From assembly GCA_013289835.1 (NCBI GenBank), contig JABCZG010000015.1, positions 1 through 64,000 on the forward strand: 64,000 bases of DNA. The letters run 5' to 3'. This DNA comes from Acidobacteriota bacterium. Its GTDB lineage: Bacteria; Acidobacteriota; Terriglobia; Acidiferrales; UBA7541. Under the pieces are notes generated by a model that worked only from the letters and a program-made list of their open reading frames with translations, made no database searches and was not told where the DNA came from. Positions 1 to 8,742 of the stretch are shown piece by piece; the first letter of the stretch is position 1; each line of letters begins with the position of its first letter. Position numbers and translations under genes: made by a program.

Positions 1-545
<545 letters not shown>

Positions 546-561
546 AACTGGTAGCTTGGCG

Positions 562-591
562 AAAAAAAAATGCTCCGATTTGCATCGGAGC
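562..591 (-). terminator. Terminator-like hairpin in the rRNA leader
   Basis: On the minus strand a perfect 8-bp stem (GCTCCGAT / ATCGGAGC, loop GCAA) is followed by A and then nine T. This is the form of a strong intrinsic terminator, yet it lies between the rrn promoter and the 16S 5' end, only about 16 nt before the mature end. It may act as a leader attenuator bypassed by boxA-dependent antitermination, or it may be a processing structure. Confidence 0.7.
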
Positions 592-690
592 CAGCCTACC
601 AAGCAAATTATTGTCGCTCGAATTTACTCAGACCATTGGCGCTCGAAAAGCTCCAATGGCTTCGAACAGATTCTGGCACATCGTATCGGT

Positions 691-702
691 TGTCAAAGAG
701 CA
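691..702 (-). promoter_or_regulatory. rrn leader boxA antitermination site
   Basis: The minus strand reads TGCTCTTTGACA, nearly identical to the E. coli rrn boxA (TGCTCTTTAACA) bound by NusB/S10. It sits between the promoter at 745-773 and the leader hairpin at 562-591, the expected order for antitermination of 16S transcription. Confidence 0.75.
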
Positions 703-744
703 AAGCCCCCCTGTCTTGCAGAAAGGCACATCCACAGCCCAAAG

Positions 745-773
745 AGTATCTCAGAGGGTGTCCTGATTGTCAA
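745..773 (-). promoter_or_regulatory. Sigma-70-type rrn promoter
   Basis: On the minus strand TTGACA (768-773), a 17-bp spacer and GATACT (745-750) form a near-consensus housekeeping promoter directed at the 16S gene. Transcription would begin near 738, giving a leader of about 190 nt that contains boxA and the hairpin. Confidence 0.7.
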
Positions 774-895
774 CAGCCGTTTACGGGGAATTCTGCTTTT
801 CCACAGACATCCTCAGCCGCGCCGCTAACCCCTTATCCCATGCTACGATGCGCGCATTGGGGCAACAGGTACCGCTGCGAAGGATAGACAGGCCC

Positions 896-923
896 GTGAC
901 TCGTGACTGGTGACTCGTGACTG
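896..923 (+). repeat. Tandem 14-bp direct repeat
   Basis: GTGACTCGTGACTG occurs twice back to back (896-909 and 910-923). The GTG that would be the most upstream tilS start (917) lies inside the second copy. Similar GTGAC/CAGTC-type short repeats are scattered at gene edges in this window. Confidence 0.85.
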
Positions 924-2437
924 GTGGAAAAGAAAAGACACGCAAAAGCCACCGAGATTTCTCTCCTCTCCAAACGCATCTTCTCGCCACTTTGACTAGG
1001 CATGAAATGCTGCGGCCGGGAGACCGCGTGGGCGCGGCGGTTTCGGGCGGGGCGGATTCGGTGGCAATGCTGCTCCTCTTGCTGGAGCTGCGCGTAAAGC
1101 TGGGGATCGTGCTCAGCGTGGTGCATTTCAATCACAAGCTGCGCGGCAAAGCCTCTGACGCGGACGAAAAATTCGTGGCGAAACTGGCTGCCAAGCATGG
1201 ACTGGCATTCCACACGGCTTCTGTCTATGTGGCAAAGAAGGCTAAAGCGCAGCGTGCCAACCTTGAGGATGCCGCGCGCCACGCGCGCTACGATTATTTT
1301 CACTCGCTGGTGGAATCGGGCGAGCTCGCGCGCATCGCAGTTGGCCACACCGCCGACGATCAAGCCGAGACCGTGCTGGCTCATCTCATGCGCGGAACGG
1401 GTCTGGCAGGACTCGGAGGGATTCATCCGGTCGTCGGCCCGGTGATCCGACCCTTGTTGAATGCACGGCGGGCGGAGCTACGCGCGTATCTGCGCAGCAA
1501 GAAACAGACCTGGCGCGAGGACGCTACGAACCAGGACACGACTCGCCTGCGCGCGCGCATTCGAAAGAAGCTTCTTCCCTTTCTACAGAAACGATTCCAG
1601 CACGCCATCGTTGAACACCTGGCGACGCTTGCGGAACTCGCGAAGGAAGATGATGCGTACCTGGAGTACGCGGCCGAAATGCAAGTGCTCGCGTTCGTCA
1701 AGAAGAGCGAAGACGACGTGCGCGTTCCGCTGTGTGCCTTCACGGAGTGTCGAACGGAACAGGGTGCCCGTAAGAAAGTAGGCAAAACGGACTTGGAATT
1801 TGCAAGTGCATCTCCAGCTCTTCAAAAACGAATGGTGAGGCACATTGTTGAAAGCATCAAACCGCGCGCCGGGCAACTTGGCGCGAAACATGTGCAATCC
1901 GTGCTGGAATTTGCGCGAAGCGGACAAAGCGGAAGTTCCCTCGAACTGCCGGGCGGTGTGGAAGTGCGCCGGGAGCGCGACGAACTCGTGTTCCATGCGA
2001 TTGGAAATTCGAAACTCGAAAGAACGCGCGAAAAAAATGCACAATACGAGTACAACATCGATTTTGCGAACGGTGCGCAAGAGGTGCCCGTGCCGGAACT
2101 TGAGTGCGTATTCCGCTTCAGGGTGATTGACTGGCCTCCCAATAGAGCGGAAACTAGTAAGGAGTGGGCGGTCCTGGACCGTAACCAGCTGCGGCTGCCG
2201 CTTGTGCTTCGCAATTGGCGCCCTGGGGATCGGCTACAACCTGTGGGTCACCGAAGCGCGCACAAGCTGAAGCGTTTGCTGAATGAGATGCATGTCAGCC
2301 GCTGGGATCGCGACGGCTGGCCGGTATTGACGAGCGGCGCAGATGTTGTGTGGGCCCGCGGCTTTCCCGTCGCCGCGGAATTTGCTGCTAATGAAAGGAC
2401 TCGAGCAGGAGTGGTAATCGTCGAGGAAAAAAGTTGA
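917..2437 (+). CDS. tilS: tRNA(Ile)-lysidine synthetase TilS
   Basis: Cytoplasmic enzyme that uses ATP and lysine to convert C34 of the CAU anticodon of tRNA-Ile2 to lysidine, so that AUA is read as isoleucine. The PP-loop ATP motif SGGADS lies at residues 43-48, followed by the family's RxxR and HTADDQAET motifs (H and DD of the N-type ATPase core). The C-terminal part carries the substrate-binding TilS domain (NWRPGDRLQP). The GTG at 917 lies in a tandem repeat; an ATG at 1007 would remove the conserved N-terminal helix, so an upstream start is favoured, though without a clear ribosome site. The stop overlaps the next start by 4 bp, implying translational coupling. Confidence 0.93.
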   Translation: MTGGKEKTRKSHRDFSPLQTHLLATLTRHEMLRPGDRVGAAVSGGADSVAMLLLLLELRVKLGIVLSVVHFNHKLRGKASDADEKFVAKLAAKHGLAFHTASVYVAKKAKAQRANLEDAARHARYDYFHSLVESGELARIAVGHTADDQAETVLAHLMRGTGLAGLGGIHPVVGPVIRPLLNARRAELRAYLRSKKQTWREDATNQDTTRLRARIRKKLLPFLQKRFQHAIVEHLATLAELAKEDDAYLEYAAEMQVLAFVKKSEDDVRVPLCAFTECRTEQGARKKVGKTDLEFASASPALQKRMVRHIVESIKPRAGQLGAKHVQSVLEFARSGQSGSSLELPGGVEVRRERDELVFHAIGNSKLERTREKNAQYEYNIDFANGAQEVPVPELECVFRFRVIDWPPNRAETSKEWAVLDRNQLRLPLVLRNWRPGDRLQPVGHRSAHKLKRLLNEMHVSRWDRDGWPVLTSGADVVWARGFPVAAEFAANERTRAGVVIVEEKS

Positions 2438-2997
2438 GCGCGCAAAGAGGGGCGGCGTATTCCGCCGCGCGCATCGCTTCACGCGTCGCGGCACTGGGCA
2501 AAGACATTTCGCGGGAGTACAGGGGCCGGCGCCTGGATGTGGTTGTAACGCTCGATCGCGCTTTCGTTTTCGCTGCCGACCTGGTCAGGCAAATTGAGGC
2601 CCCCATGGTTTGCCACTTCGTTCGCGAAGAAGTGCGTGACGTGGATCACGGTGGGCACGCCCGGCGCGAAGTTTTTTTCGGTTCCCACCCGGAGTTGAAG
2701 GGACGGGACGTTTTGGTTGTAGATGCAGTGCTGGAAAGCGGCGTGACGCAGGAATTTCTTCTGCGGCGGCTGGGGGAAGGCGGGCCGCGTTCGATTCGGC
2801 TCGCGGTGCTTTTGGATAAGACCGCCAATCGCCGCGTAGCGCTGGAGCCCGATTACTTTGGCTTCCGGAATGCATCTAACCAAGTATGGGTGGGGTACGG
2901 TCTGGCGGCAGCGAATGGCACGGGGCGCAACCTGCGGCAGCTTTCTTCCGGAGTGCAGGCCGCGCCCAGAAAACGCAGTAAGGGGCGGAAGAAGTAA
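2434..2997 (+). CDS. Hypoxanthine phosphoribosyltransferase-like protein with degenerate active site
   Basis: A TTG start overlaps the tilS stop (TTGA). Position between tilS and ftsH is the usual place of hpt/hprT, and the fold is recognisable from the type I phosphoribosyltransferase pattern (VLVVDAVLESG at about 93-103 and a C-terminal GYGL). Key residues differ: the PRPP loop, normally EDIIDTG or EDIIDSG, reads DAVLESG, losing one acidic residue; the flexible SYGS loop cannot be found; and the D after GYGL is A. Family members make IMP/GMP from purine bases and PRPP. This copy may have changed substrate or kept only a regulatory or structural role. The call of homology is firm, the activity is not. 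Confidence 0.8.
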   Translation: MSAQRGAAYSAARIASRVAALGKDISREYRGRRLDVVVTLDRAFVFAADLVRQIEAPMVCHFVREEVRDVDHGGHARREVFFGSHPELKGRDVLVVDAVLESGVTQEFLLRRLGEGGPRSIRLAVLLDKTANRRVALEPDYFGFRNASNQVWVGYGLAAANGTGRNLRQLSSGVQAAPRKRSKGRKK

Positions 2998-3044
2998 GCG
3001 AACGTTAAATTCTTCCGGCTGGCATCAGGACTTGTGAGGACAAC

Positions 3045-4994
3045 GTGAATTCTAGTTCCACGGCAAAAACAATTCTCTTCTGGATCTCGATCATCTTTCT
3101 GGGCGTGATGCTCTGGAAGCTGGTCTCCGCCAACGGCGCGCAGGCGCACGAGGATACGCCAACTTATAGCGAATGGATGGCCAAGCTCGACGCGGGCGAT
3201 GTGAAGGAAGTGACGATGTACCTTTCGCCCAACAGCTACGATCTTCAGGGCGAGTACAACAAGCCGGCGAACCGCAAGTTCCAGGTCACTATTCCGAAGG
3301 AAGACGCGCCGGCGGTCACCAAGGAACTGCGCGACAAGGCCGTCCAGCTTAAGGTCAAGGAAGTGCGCAGCGGCGACTGGGTACTGATTCTTCTCAACGC
3401 CGCGCCGCTAATTCTCCTCGTGGGCTTCTGCTTGTTCCTCATGCGGCAGATGCAGGCCGGGGGAAACAAGGCGTTGAGCTTCGGGAAGTCGCGTGCGCGG
3501 CTGCTTTCCGCGCAGCAAAAGAAAGCTACCTTCAAGGACGTTGCCGGAACGGACGAAGCCAAGGAAGAATTACAGGAGATTATCGAATTTCTGAAAGATC
3601 CGCAGAAATTTCAAAAGCTGGGCGGGCGCATCCCCAAGGGCGTCCTGCTGGTCGGACCTCCAGGCACGGGCAAAACCTTGCTGGCGCGCGCGATTGCGGG
3701 CGAAGCAAACGTTCCGTTCTTCTCCATCTCTGGGTCGGATTTCGTGGAAATGTTTGTCGGTGTGGGCGCAAGTCGCGTCCGCGATCTTTTCGAGCAAGGC
3801 AAAAAGAATGCGCCTTGCATTATCTTCATTGATGAGATCGACGCTGTGGGACGCCACCGGGGCGCAGGCCTCGGCGGCGGTCACGACGAGCGCGAACAGA
3901 CGCTGAACGCATTGCTCGTTGAAATGGATGGGTTCGAATCGAACGAAGGCGTGATCTTGATCGCGGCCACCAACCGTCCCGATGTGCTCGACCCAGCGTT
4001 GCTGCGGCCGGGCCGCTTTGATCGCCGCGTGGTTGTCGCGCGCCCCGATGTGAAGGGCCGCGAAGAAATTCTCCGCGTGCACACGCGAAAAGTGCCCATC
4101 GGCGACGATGTGGATTTGTCCATCATCGCGCGTGGTACCCCGGGCTTCTCCGGCGCGGACCTGGCAAACCTGGTCAATGAAGCAGCGTTGTGGGCTGCGC
4201 GGCAAAGCCGCAAGTTCGTCATGATGGCGGATTTCGAGATGTCCAAGGACAAAGTCCTGATGGGCGTCGAGCGAAAGTCCATGATTCTGTCCGACGAAGA
4301 GAAGCGGAATACCGCGTATCACGAGGCGGGCCATGCTTTGGTCGCAGCAATGACACCGGGAGCCGACCCCGTTCACAAAGTGACGATTATTCCGCGCGGC
4401 ATGGCTCTGGGTCTTACGATGCAGTTGCCGGAAGACGACAAGCACACCTATACGCGGGGCTATCTCGAAGGAATGCTGGCTGTGTTGATGGGCGGCCGTT
4501 CCGCGGAGGAAATTTTCCTCGGGCACATCACCACCGGCGCGGGCAACGACATCGAACGCGCCACCGAAATCGCACGCAACATGGTCTGCGAATGGGGCAT
4601 GAGCGACCTCGGCCCTCTAGCCTACGGAAAAAAGGACGAAGCCATTTTCCTCGGCCGCGAAATCGCCCAGCACCGCGACTATTCGGAAGACACCGCCATC
4701 CAGATTGACAAGGAAGTGAAGCGCATTGTCAACGGCGGCTACGAAAAGGCCAAAAATCTCCTCGCCAACAATCGCGATACCCTCGAGCGCATTGCACAGG
4801 CGCTGCTCGAACGCGAAGTCATTGACGCCAACGAAGTGAAACTCCTGATGGAAGGCAAGCCGCTTCCGGAAAAGCCGCGCACGCCTCCTACGCCGCCGCC
4901 GCAGGCTGCGCCGGGCACGGACCCCAAGCTGGTTCGCCCCGAGTTGCGTCCCGCCGCCGGATTCACGCGCGGCGAAAATCCAGCCAAGGCCTGA
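3045..4994 (+). CDS. ftsH: ATP-dependent zinc metalloprotease FtsH
   Basis: Membrane-anchored hexameric AAA+ protease that degrades misfolded membrane proteins and short-lived regulators. Two N-terminal membrane segments (about 8-28 and 115-133) flank a periplasmic domain. The AAA module has Walker A GPPGTGKT (204-211), Walker B IIFIDEID (259-266) and the second region of homology ending in RPGRFDR (about 320-327). The protease domain has the zinc motif HEAGH (426-430). The 649-residue length is typical, with a proline-rich tail. GTG start with TGAGGA 5 nt upstream. An intrinsic terminator follows the gene. Confidence 0.98.
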   Translation: MNSSSTAKTILFWISIIFLGVMLWKLVSANGAQAHEDTPTYSEWMAKLDAGDVKEVTMYLSPNSYDLQGEYNKPANRKFQVTIPKEDAPAVTKELRDKAVQLKVKEVRSGDWVLILLNAAPLILLVGFCLFLMRQMQAGGNKALSFGKSRARLLSAQQKKATFKDVAGTDEAKEELQEIIEFLKDPQKFQKLGGRIPKGVLLVGPPGTGKTLLARAIAGEANVPFFSISGSDFVEMFVGVGASRVRDLFEQGKKNAPCIIFIDEIDAVGRHRGAGLGGGHDEREQTLNALLVEMDGFESNEGVILIAATNRPDVLDPALLRPGRFDRRVVVARPDVKGREEILRVHTRKVPIGDDVDLSIIARGTPGFSGADLANLVNEAALWAARQSRKFVMMADFEMSKDKVLMGVERKSMILSDEEKRNTAYHEAGHALVAAMTPGADPVHKVTIIPRGMALGLTMQLPEDDKHTYTRGYLEGMLAVLMGGRSAEEIFLGHITTGAGNDIERATEIARNMVCEWGMSDLGPLAYGKKDEAIFLGREIAQHRDYSEDTAIQIDKEVKRIVNGGYEKAKNLLANNRDTLERIAQALLEREVIDANEVKLLMEGKPLPEKPRTPPTPPPQAAPGTDPKLVRPELRPAAGFTRGENPAKA

Positions 4995-5039
4995 GGATCT
5001 CTTCGGTCGCGCTGACCTTAACCTAGATTCTCTTCTCCC

Positions 5040-5071
5040 AGGGGCATGAGCTATCGTGCCCCTGTTTTTTT
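5040..5071 (+). terminator. Rho-independent terminator after ftsH
   Basis: AGGGGCA (5040-5046) pairs with TGCCCCT (5057-5063), 10-nt loop, followed by G and seven T. It ends the tilS-hpt-ftsH transcript. Confidence 0.85.
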
Positions 5072-5095
5072 GCCCCGCAGGAGTACAATAGCCCC

Positions 5096-5404
5096 ATGGG
5101 AAACCGCAGCGCTGAAAACCTCAACGTAATCTGCCCGTGCTGCCAGGCAAAGCTCGTGGTGGATTCTGTTTTCGGCGCAGTGCTTTCGCACGAAGCGCCC
5201 GTGAAGCCCGGCCCCGACGTTGACCTGACGGACGCGCAAAAGATTCTCGCCGAACAAAATCGCCAGCGCGAAGACAAGTTTGCAAATTCCTGGTTCCAGG
5301 AAACCAACAAAGAAGACATCCTCGCCAAGAAATTTGAAGAGGCCATGAAAAAAGCCAAAGACGCTCCCGCCGGCAAACCCCTCCGCGATTTCGACTTAGA
5401 CTAG
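5096..5404 (+). CDS. Conserved small hypothetical protein with CPCC motif
   Basis: A 102-residue soluble protein of unknown function. A CPCC pair of cysteines at about residues 14-17 (ICPCCQAKLVVD) looks like half of a zinc ribbon, similar to the start of many small metal-binding or RNA-associated proteins. The rest is charged and helical (KKFEEAMKKAKDA) and ends in an acidic tail. It sits alone between the ftsH terminator and folP. Codon use matches the neighbours, so I treat it as real. No family was recognised. Confidence 0.7.
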   Translation: MGNRSAENLNVICPCCQAKLVVDSVFGAVLSHEAPVKPGPDVDLTDAQKILAEQNRQREDKFANSWFQETNKEDILAKKFEEAMKKAKDAPAGKPLRDFDLD

Positions 5405-5450
5405 CAGCGCACTTCCCATTCCCGCCCGTGCCTGATGTTCTCAGCGCTGA

Positions 5451-5484
5451 CTCTGCGGTCTTTGCGTCTCCGCGTTATCCTTTT
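5451..5484 (-). repeat. Dispersed CGCAGAG-type repeat, copy 1
   Basis: On the minus strand it reads AAAAGGATAACGCGGAG then ACGCAAAGACCGCAGAG. Related copies lie at 6400-6430, 18309-18342 and 47621-47662. It lies between the unknown gene and folP. Confidence 0.6.
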
Positions 5485-5515
5485 CTTTTCCCTCGCGTTA
5501 AAATGATTTCTACAA

Positions 5516-6400
5516 ATGCTCCGGCGCAAACTTTTTCGACTAAAGCTCCCATCCAGAAACCTGATTCTGGACAGGCGCACGCTGATCATGGGCGTGCTGA
5601 ACGTCACGCCAGATAGTTTTTCGGACGGGAATAAGTTCTATACCGAAGAGGAAGCGATCGCCCACGCATTACAGATGGAAAGTGCCGGCGGCGATTTGAT
5701 CGATATCGGCGCGGAGTCCACGCGGCCCGGGTCAGAAGGGATTTCCGCCGAGGAAGAGCTAAAACGGATCTTGCCCGTGCTTGGCGGTCTCCGCTGGCTC
5801 TTGAACATCCCCATCTCCATCGATACCCAGAAGGCGGAGGTCGCGGAGGCCGCGCTTGAGGCCGGCGCGCAAATCATCAACGACGTTTCGGGCCTGCGAA
5901 GTGACCCGCGCATCGCCGAGGTCGCGGCGAGCAACCACGTTCCGCTCATCCTGATGCACATGCGCGGCGATCCCCGAACCATGGAGAAAGGCCCGTTCGC
6001 GCGCGACGTCGTAAAAGACGTAATGCAAGGCTTGCGCAAGTCCGTCGCGATTGCGCGCAAAGCCGGAGTTGCAAAATCTCAGATCATTCTCGACCCTGGC
6101 ATCGGCTTCGGTAAGAGCTACGCACAGAACTACGAATTGCTCCAAAAGCTCCCGCAGTTGGCAAAACTGGGGTATCCATTGCTCGTCGGCACGTCGCGCA
6201 AAGGGTTTCTCGGCGCCACGCTGGCCCGCGACGGCAAGCCTGCTCCTCCGGAAGAGCGCCTCTGGGGCACAGCCGCTACGGTGACGGCCAGCATTCTGAA
6301 CGGAGCGCACATTGTACGCGTTCACGACGTGGCCGAAATGGTCCAAGTGGCGCGCGTCGCGGACTGTCTGCTAGATCCTGATCAAAGACCGAAGAACTGA
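5516..6400 (+). CDS. folP: Dihydropteroate synthase
   Basis: Condenses 6-hydroxymethyl-dihydropterin pyrophosphate with p-aminobenzoate in folate synthesis; target of sulfonamides. The TIM-barrel signatures are all present: MGVLNVTPDSFSDG (about 25-38), IDIGAESTRPGS (about 63-74), IND in the third strand, DPGIGFGK and the phosphate/pABA-binding GTSRKGF near the C-terminus. Length 294 is slightly above the usual 270-280 because of a short basic N-terminal extension, so a start a few codons inside is possible. It follows ftsH as in many bacteria, but a terminator separates them. Confidence 0.96.
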   Translation: MLRRKLFRLKLPSRNLILDRRTLIMGVLNVTPDSFSDGNKFYTEEEAIAHALQMESAGGDLIDIGAESTRPGSEGISAEEELKRILPVLGGLRWLLNIPISIDTQKAEVAEAALEAGAQIINDVSGLRSDPRIAEVAASNHVPLILMHMRGDPRTMEKGPFARDVVKDVMQGLRKSVAIARKAGVAKSQIILDPGIGFGKSYAQNYELLQKLPQLAKLGYPLLVGTSRKGFLGATLARDGKPAPPEERLWGTAATVTASILNGAHIVRVHDVAEMVQVARVADCLLDPDQRPKN

Positions 6401-6430
6401 ACGCAGAGACAGGGAGACCACAGAGGATAA
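6400..6430 (+). repeat. Dispersed CGCAGAG-type repeat, copy 2
   Basis: AACGCAGAGACAGGGAG followed by ACCACAGAGGATAA, beginning at the last base of the folP stop codon. It is related to copies at 5451, 18309 and 47621. Confidence 0.55.
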
Positions 6431-6516
6431 GTCAGGCGGATGCTGGCGCCACGTTTAGTTGGGTATAATCCGCACGCCCAAAGGGTCGCGCGAACTTCGT
6501 GCCAAGAATTCAGGAA

Positions 6517-8100
6517 ATGAGCCAACTCATGCTGCGTGTTTCGATTTTTCTTTCCTTCTCACTTCTTTGTTTCGCCGTATGCCCTGTGCCGGCACAGGCG
6601 CAGCTGCCACAGGCCACGAAAGACCCTTTGAGCCCCATGCAGGGCGCAACGGCGCAGGTCGGATGTTCCTTGACCGAAGCATCTGCCTGCGCCCAGGCCG
6701 CCGCCAAGATTTTGCCAATCGTGATGGGACCCTCGCCGATGGAGGAAAACCTCCGTCGCCTGACGGACGAAATCGGCGGACGCGTCACCGGAACCCCGGA
6801 AATGGCCAAAGCCGTGGAGTGGGCCGTCGCAGCGTTTCGCGCCGCAGGCGTGGATGTGCACACCGAGAAGTACACGCTGCCGGTCACCTGGAGCGAAGGG
6901 AACACGCGGCTCGACCTCCTTGGCCCGGTGAGATTCCCCGTGCGTTTGAAAGCAGAAGGCTGGTCGCCTTCCACGCAGCCGGGCGGAATTGAGGCCGCCG
7001 TCGTTGACGTGGGCTACGGCACCGACCACGACTTCGCTAAAGCAGGCGCGTCCATCAAAGGCGCGATCCTGCTGGTTCACAGCGACGTTAGTTCGACCTG
7101 GGCGGACCTCTACAACGAATATTTGCGGCCTCCAGCGATTATTGCGCACGCTCTGAAGGGAAGCGCTGCAGCCATTCTTTGGATCGGCTCCCGCGAAAGA
7201 CTGCTCCTCTATCGCCACACGAATTCCTTTTCCGGAGAGATTGACAAGATCCCGCAAGCCATCCTGGCGCGCGAAGACGGCTTGCGTCTCGCACGGACCA
7301 TCGCCGCGTATCCGGGAAAAGTGCGCGCGCGCTTCGAGATGCCCAACAAAATTGGCGGGCCTATCGAACAAGAAAACGTCGTCGGCGAAATCCGCGGCTA
7401 CGAGAAACCCGACGAAGCCGTCATCCTCGGCGCGCATCTCGATTCCTGGGAATTGGGCACCGGGGCGCTCGACAACGGCTGCAACGCGGCGCTGGTGATG
7501 GAAGCCGCGCGCGCCATCAAGGCCACCGGGCTTTTACCGAGGCGCACCATCCGTTTCGTGCTCTTCAGCGGCGAAGAGCAAGGAACGCTTGGCTCCTTCG
7601 CATACGTCAAGGCGCACCGCGCCGAACTGGACAAAATCCGCGCGATGATTAATTTCGACAGCGGCATCGGCCGCGTCACCGGCTATTCGCTCGGTGGCCG
7701 CCGCGACACCGAAGCGGGTTTGCGCGAGATTTTGAAACCACTCGAATCGTGGGGCGCAAATAATCACACCCTGGACGCTTCCTTCGGCTCGGACAATTTC
7801 GATTTCCTGCTTGAAGGCGTTCCTACGCTCGACGCCAACGAGGAAGAAGCCAACTATCTGCCGAATTATCACGCCGCTTCCGACACACTGGACAAAGTAG
7901 ACATCCGCGAATTGAAGCTGGACACCGTGCTCGCAGCCTTGACCGCCTGGGGCATCGCCGACCGCATGGAACCGCTCGGCAAGCGCCTTTCGCGCGCCGA
8001 ACTCGACGTTCTCGTGAAAGAAACCGGCCTCGACCAGCAATTAAAAGCGCTCGGCTATTGGGAAGCCTGGCAGAGCGGCCAACGCGGCCGCAAACCGTAG
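6517..8100 (+). CDS. Secreted M28-family zinc aminopeptidase with PA domain
   Basis: Exported metallopeptidase, probably cleaving N-terminal residues from periplasmic or extracellular peptides. A signal peptide (LMLRVSIFLSFSLLCFAVCPVPAQAQ) is followed by a protease-associated domain in the middle and an M28 catalytic domain. Visible zinc and catalytic motifs are AHLDSWE (H and D ligands), the bridging D in GALDNGCN, FSGEEQG (catalytic Glu pair) and the final H in YHAASDTLDK. Start choice is uncertain among GTG 6499, ATG 6517 and ATG 6529; all keep the signal peptide. It resembles the human plasma glutamate carboxypeptidase group. It stands alone with no obvious operon partner. Confidence 0.9.
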   Translation: MSQLMLRVSIFLSFSLLCFAVCPVPAQAQLPQATKDPLSPMQGATAQVGCSLTEASACAQAAAKILPIVMGPSPMEENLRRLTDEIGGRVTGTPEMAKAVEWAVAAFRAAGVDVHTEKYTLPVTWSEGNTRLDLLGPVRFPVRLKAEGWSPSTQPGGIEAAVVDVGYGTDHDFAKAGASIKGAILLVHSDVSSTWADLYNEYLRPPAIIAHALKGSAAAILWIGSRERLLLYRHTNSFSGEIDKIPQAILAREDGLRLARTIAAYPGKVRARFEMPNKIGGPIEQENVVGEIRGYEKPDEAVILGAHLDSWELGTGALDNGCNAALVMEAARAIKATGLLPRRTIRFVLFSGEEQGTLGSFAYVKAHRAELDKIRAMINFDSGIGRVTGYSLGGRRDTEAGLREILKPLESWGANNHTLDASFGSDNFDFLLEGVPTLDANEEEANYLPNYHAASDTLDKVDIRELKLDTVLAALTAWGIADRMEPLGKRLSRAELDVLVKETGLDQQLKALGYWEAWQSGQRGRKP

Positions 8101-8200
8101 TAAACCGCCAGCCAGTCCAGGGCTGTCGTCCATCCGAGAACCAGCACCCCTTTTGGAAGCATCACATTTTCTCGGAAGAGCTTCCCGGTATACTGGATGT

Positions 8201-8719
8201 GTGGCTGACAACCAGGTTGAACGGAACAGGCTTGAGCGCCGCTCCATCCTTGCGGTGGATTATGGACGGGTAAGGATTGGTCTTGCCCTCGCCGACTCGG
8301 AGGCTCGGATGGCGCAGCCGCTCAGCACCATGGAGCGCGTCAACCGCAACGAGGATATGCGTAGACTGCGTGAGCTGGTGCGCGAGCACGGCGTGAAACA
8401 GATCGTCGTGGGGCTGCCTCTGCGGCTCGACGGCACGCGCGGCGAAATGGCGGAAGAAGTCGAGCGCTTCGCGCAGCGCCTCCGGAAGCAGATCGGCGTC
8501 CCCGTGGAACTGGTGGACGAGCGGCTGACGAGCTGGGAAGCCGAGCGCATGCTGGAAGAAACGCAGGGACGCTTCATCCACAACGAAAAGCTGTCTGGCG
8601 GCAAAAAGCAGAAGAATGTGAAAGCGAAAATGACGGTGGACGCCGTGGCCGCCGCCGTGATCTTGAAGGAATATCTGGATCGACAGGGGCAAGCGGCCGA
8701 GAAAATCGGAGCGAAGTAA
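8201..8719 (+). CDS. ruvX: Putative pre-16S rRNA nuclease / Holliday-junction resolvase-like RuvX (YqgF)
   Basis: RNase H-fold protein; YqgF members trim the 5' end of pre-16S rRNA and are also annotated as Holliday-junction resolvases. The first catalytic Asp is in ILAVDYGRVRIG, followed by VVGLPLRLDG, VDERLTSWEAE (catalytic Glu) and the closing D in KMTVDAVAA. The GTG at 8201 gives 172 residues, close to family size; a TTG at 8153 would add 16 unlikely residues. An insertion (SGGKKQKNVKAK) is seen before the last motif. It is followed 23 bp later by mltG, a common pairing. Confidence 0.93.
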   Translation: MADNQVERNRLERRSILAVDYGRVRIGLALADSEARMAQPLSTMERVNRNEDMRRLRELVREHGVKQIVVGLPLRLDGTRGEMAEEVERFAQRLRKQIGVPVELVDERLTSWEAERMLEETQGRFIHNEKLSGGKKQKNVKAKMTVDAVAAAVILKEYLDRQGQAAEKIGAK

Positions 8720-8742
8720 GCGAAGCAAACTGAGGAGCTGAA

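Noticed and set aside
691..696. TTGACA on the minus strand as a second rrn promoter
   Set aside because: It is embedded in TGCTCTTTGACA, a boxA match, and the corresponding -10 (GAATCT) is poor.
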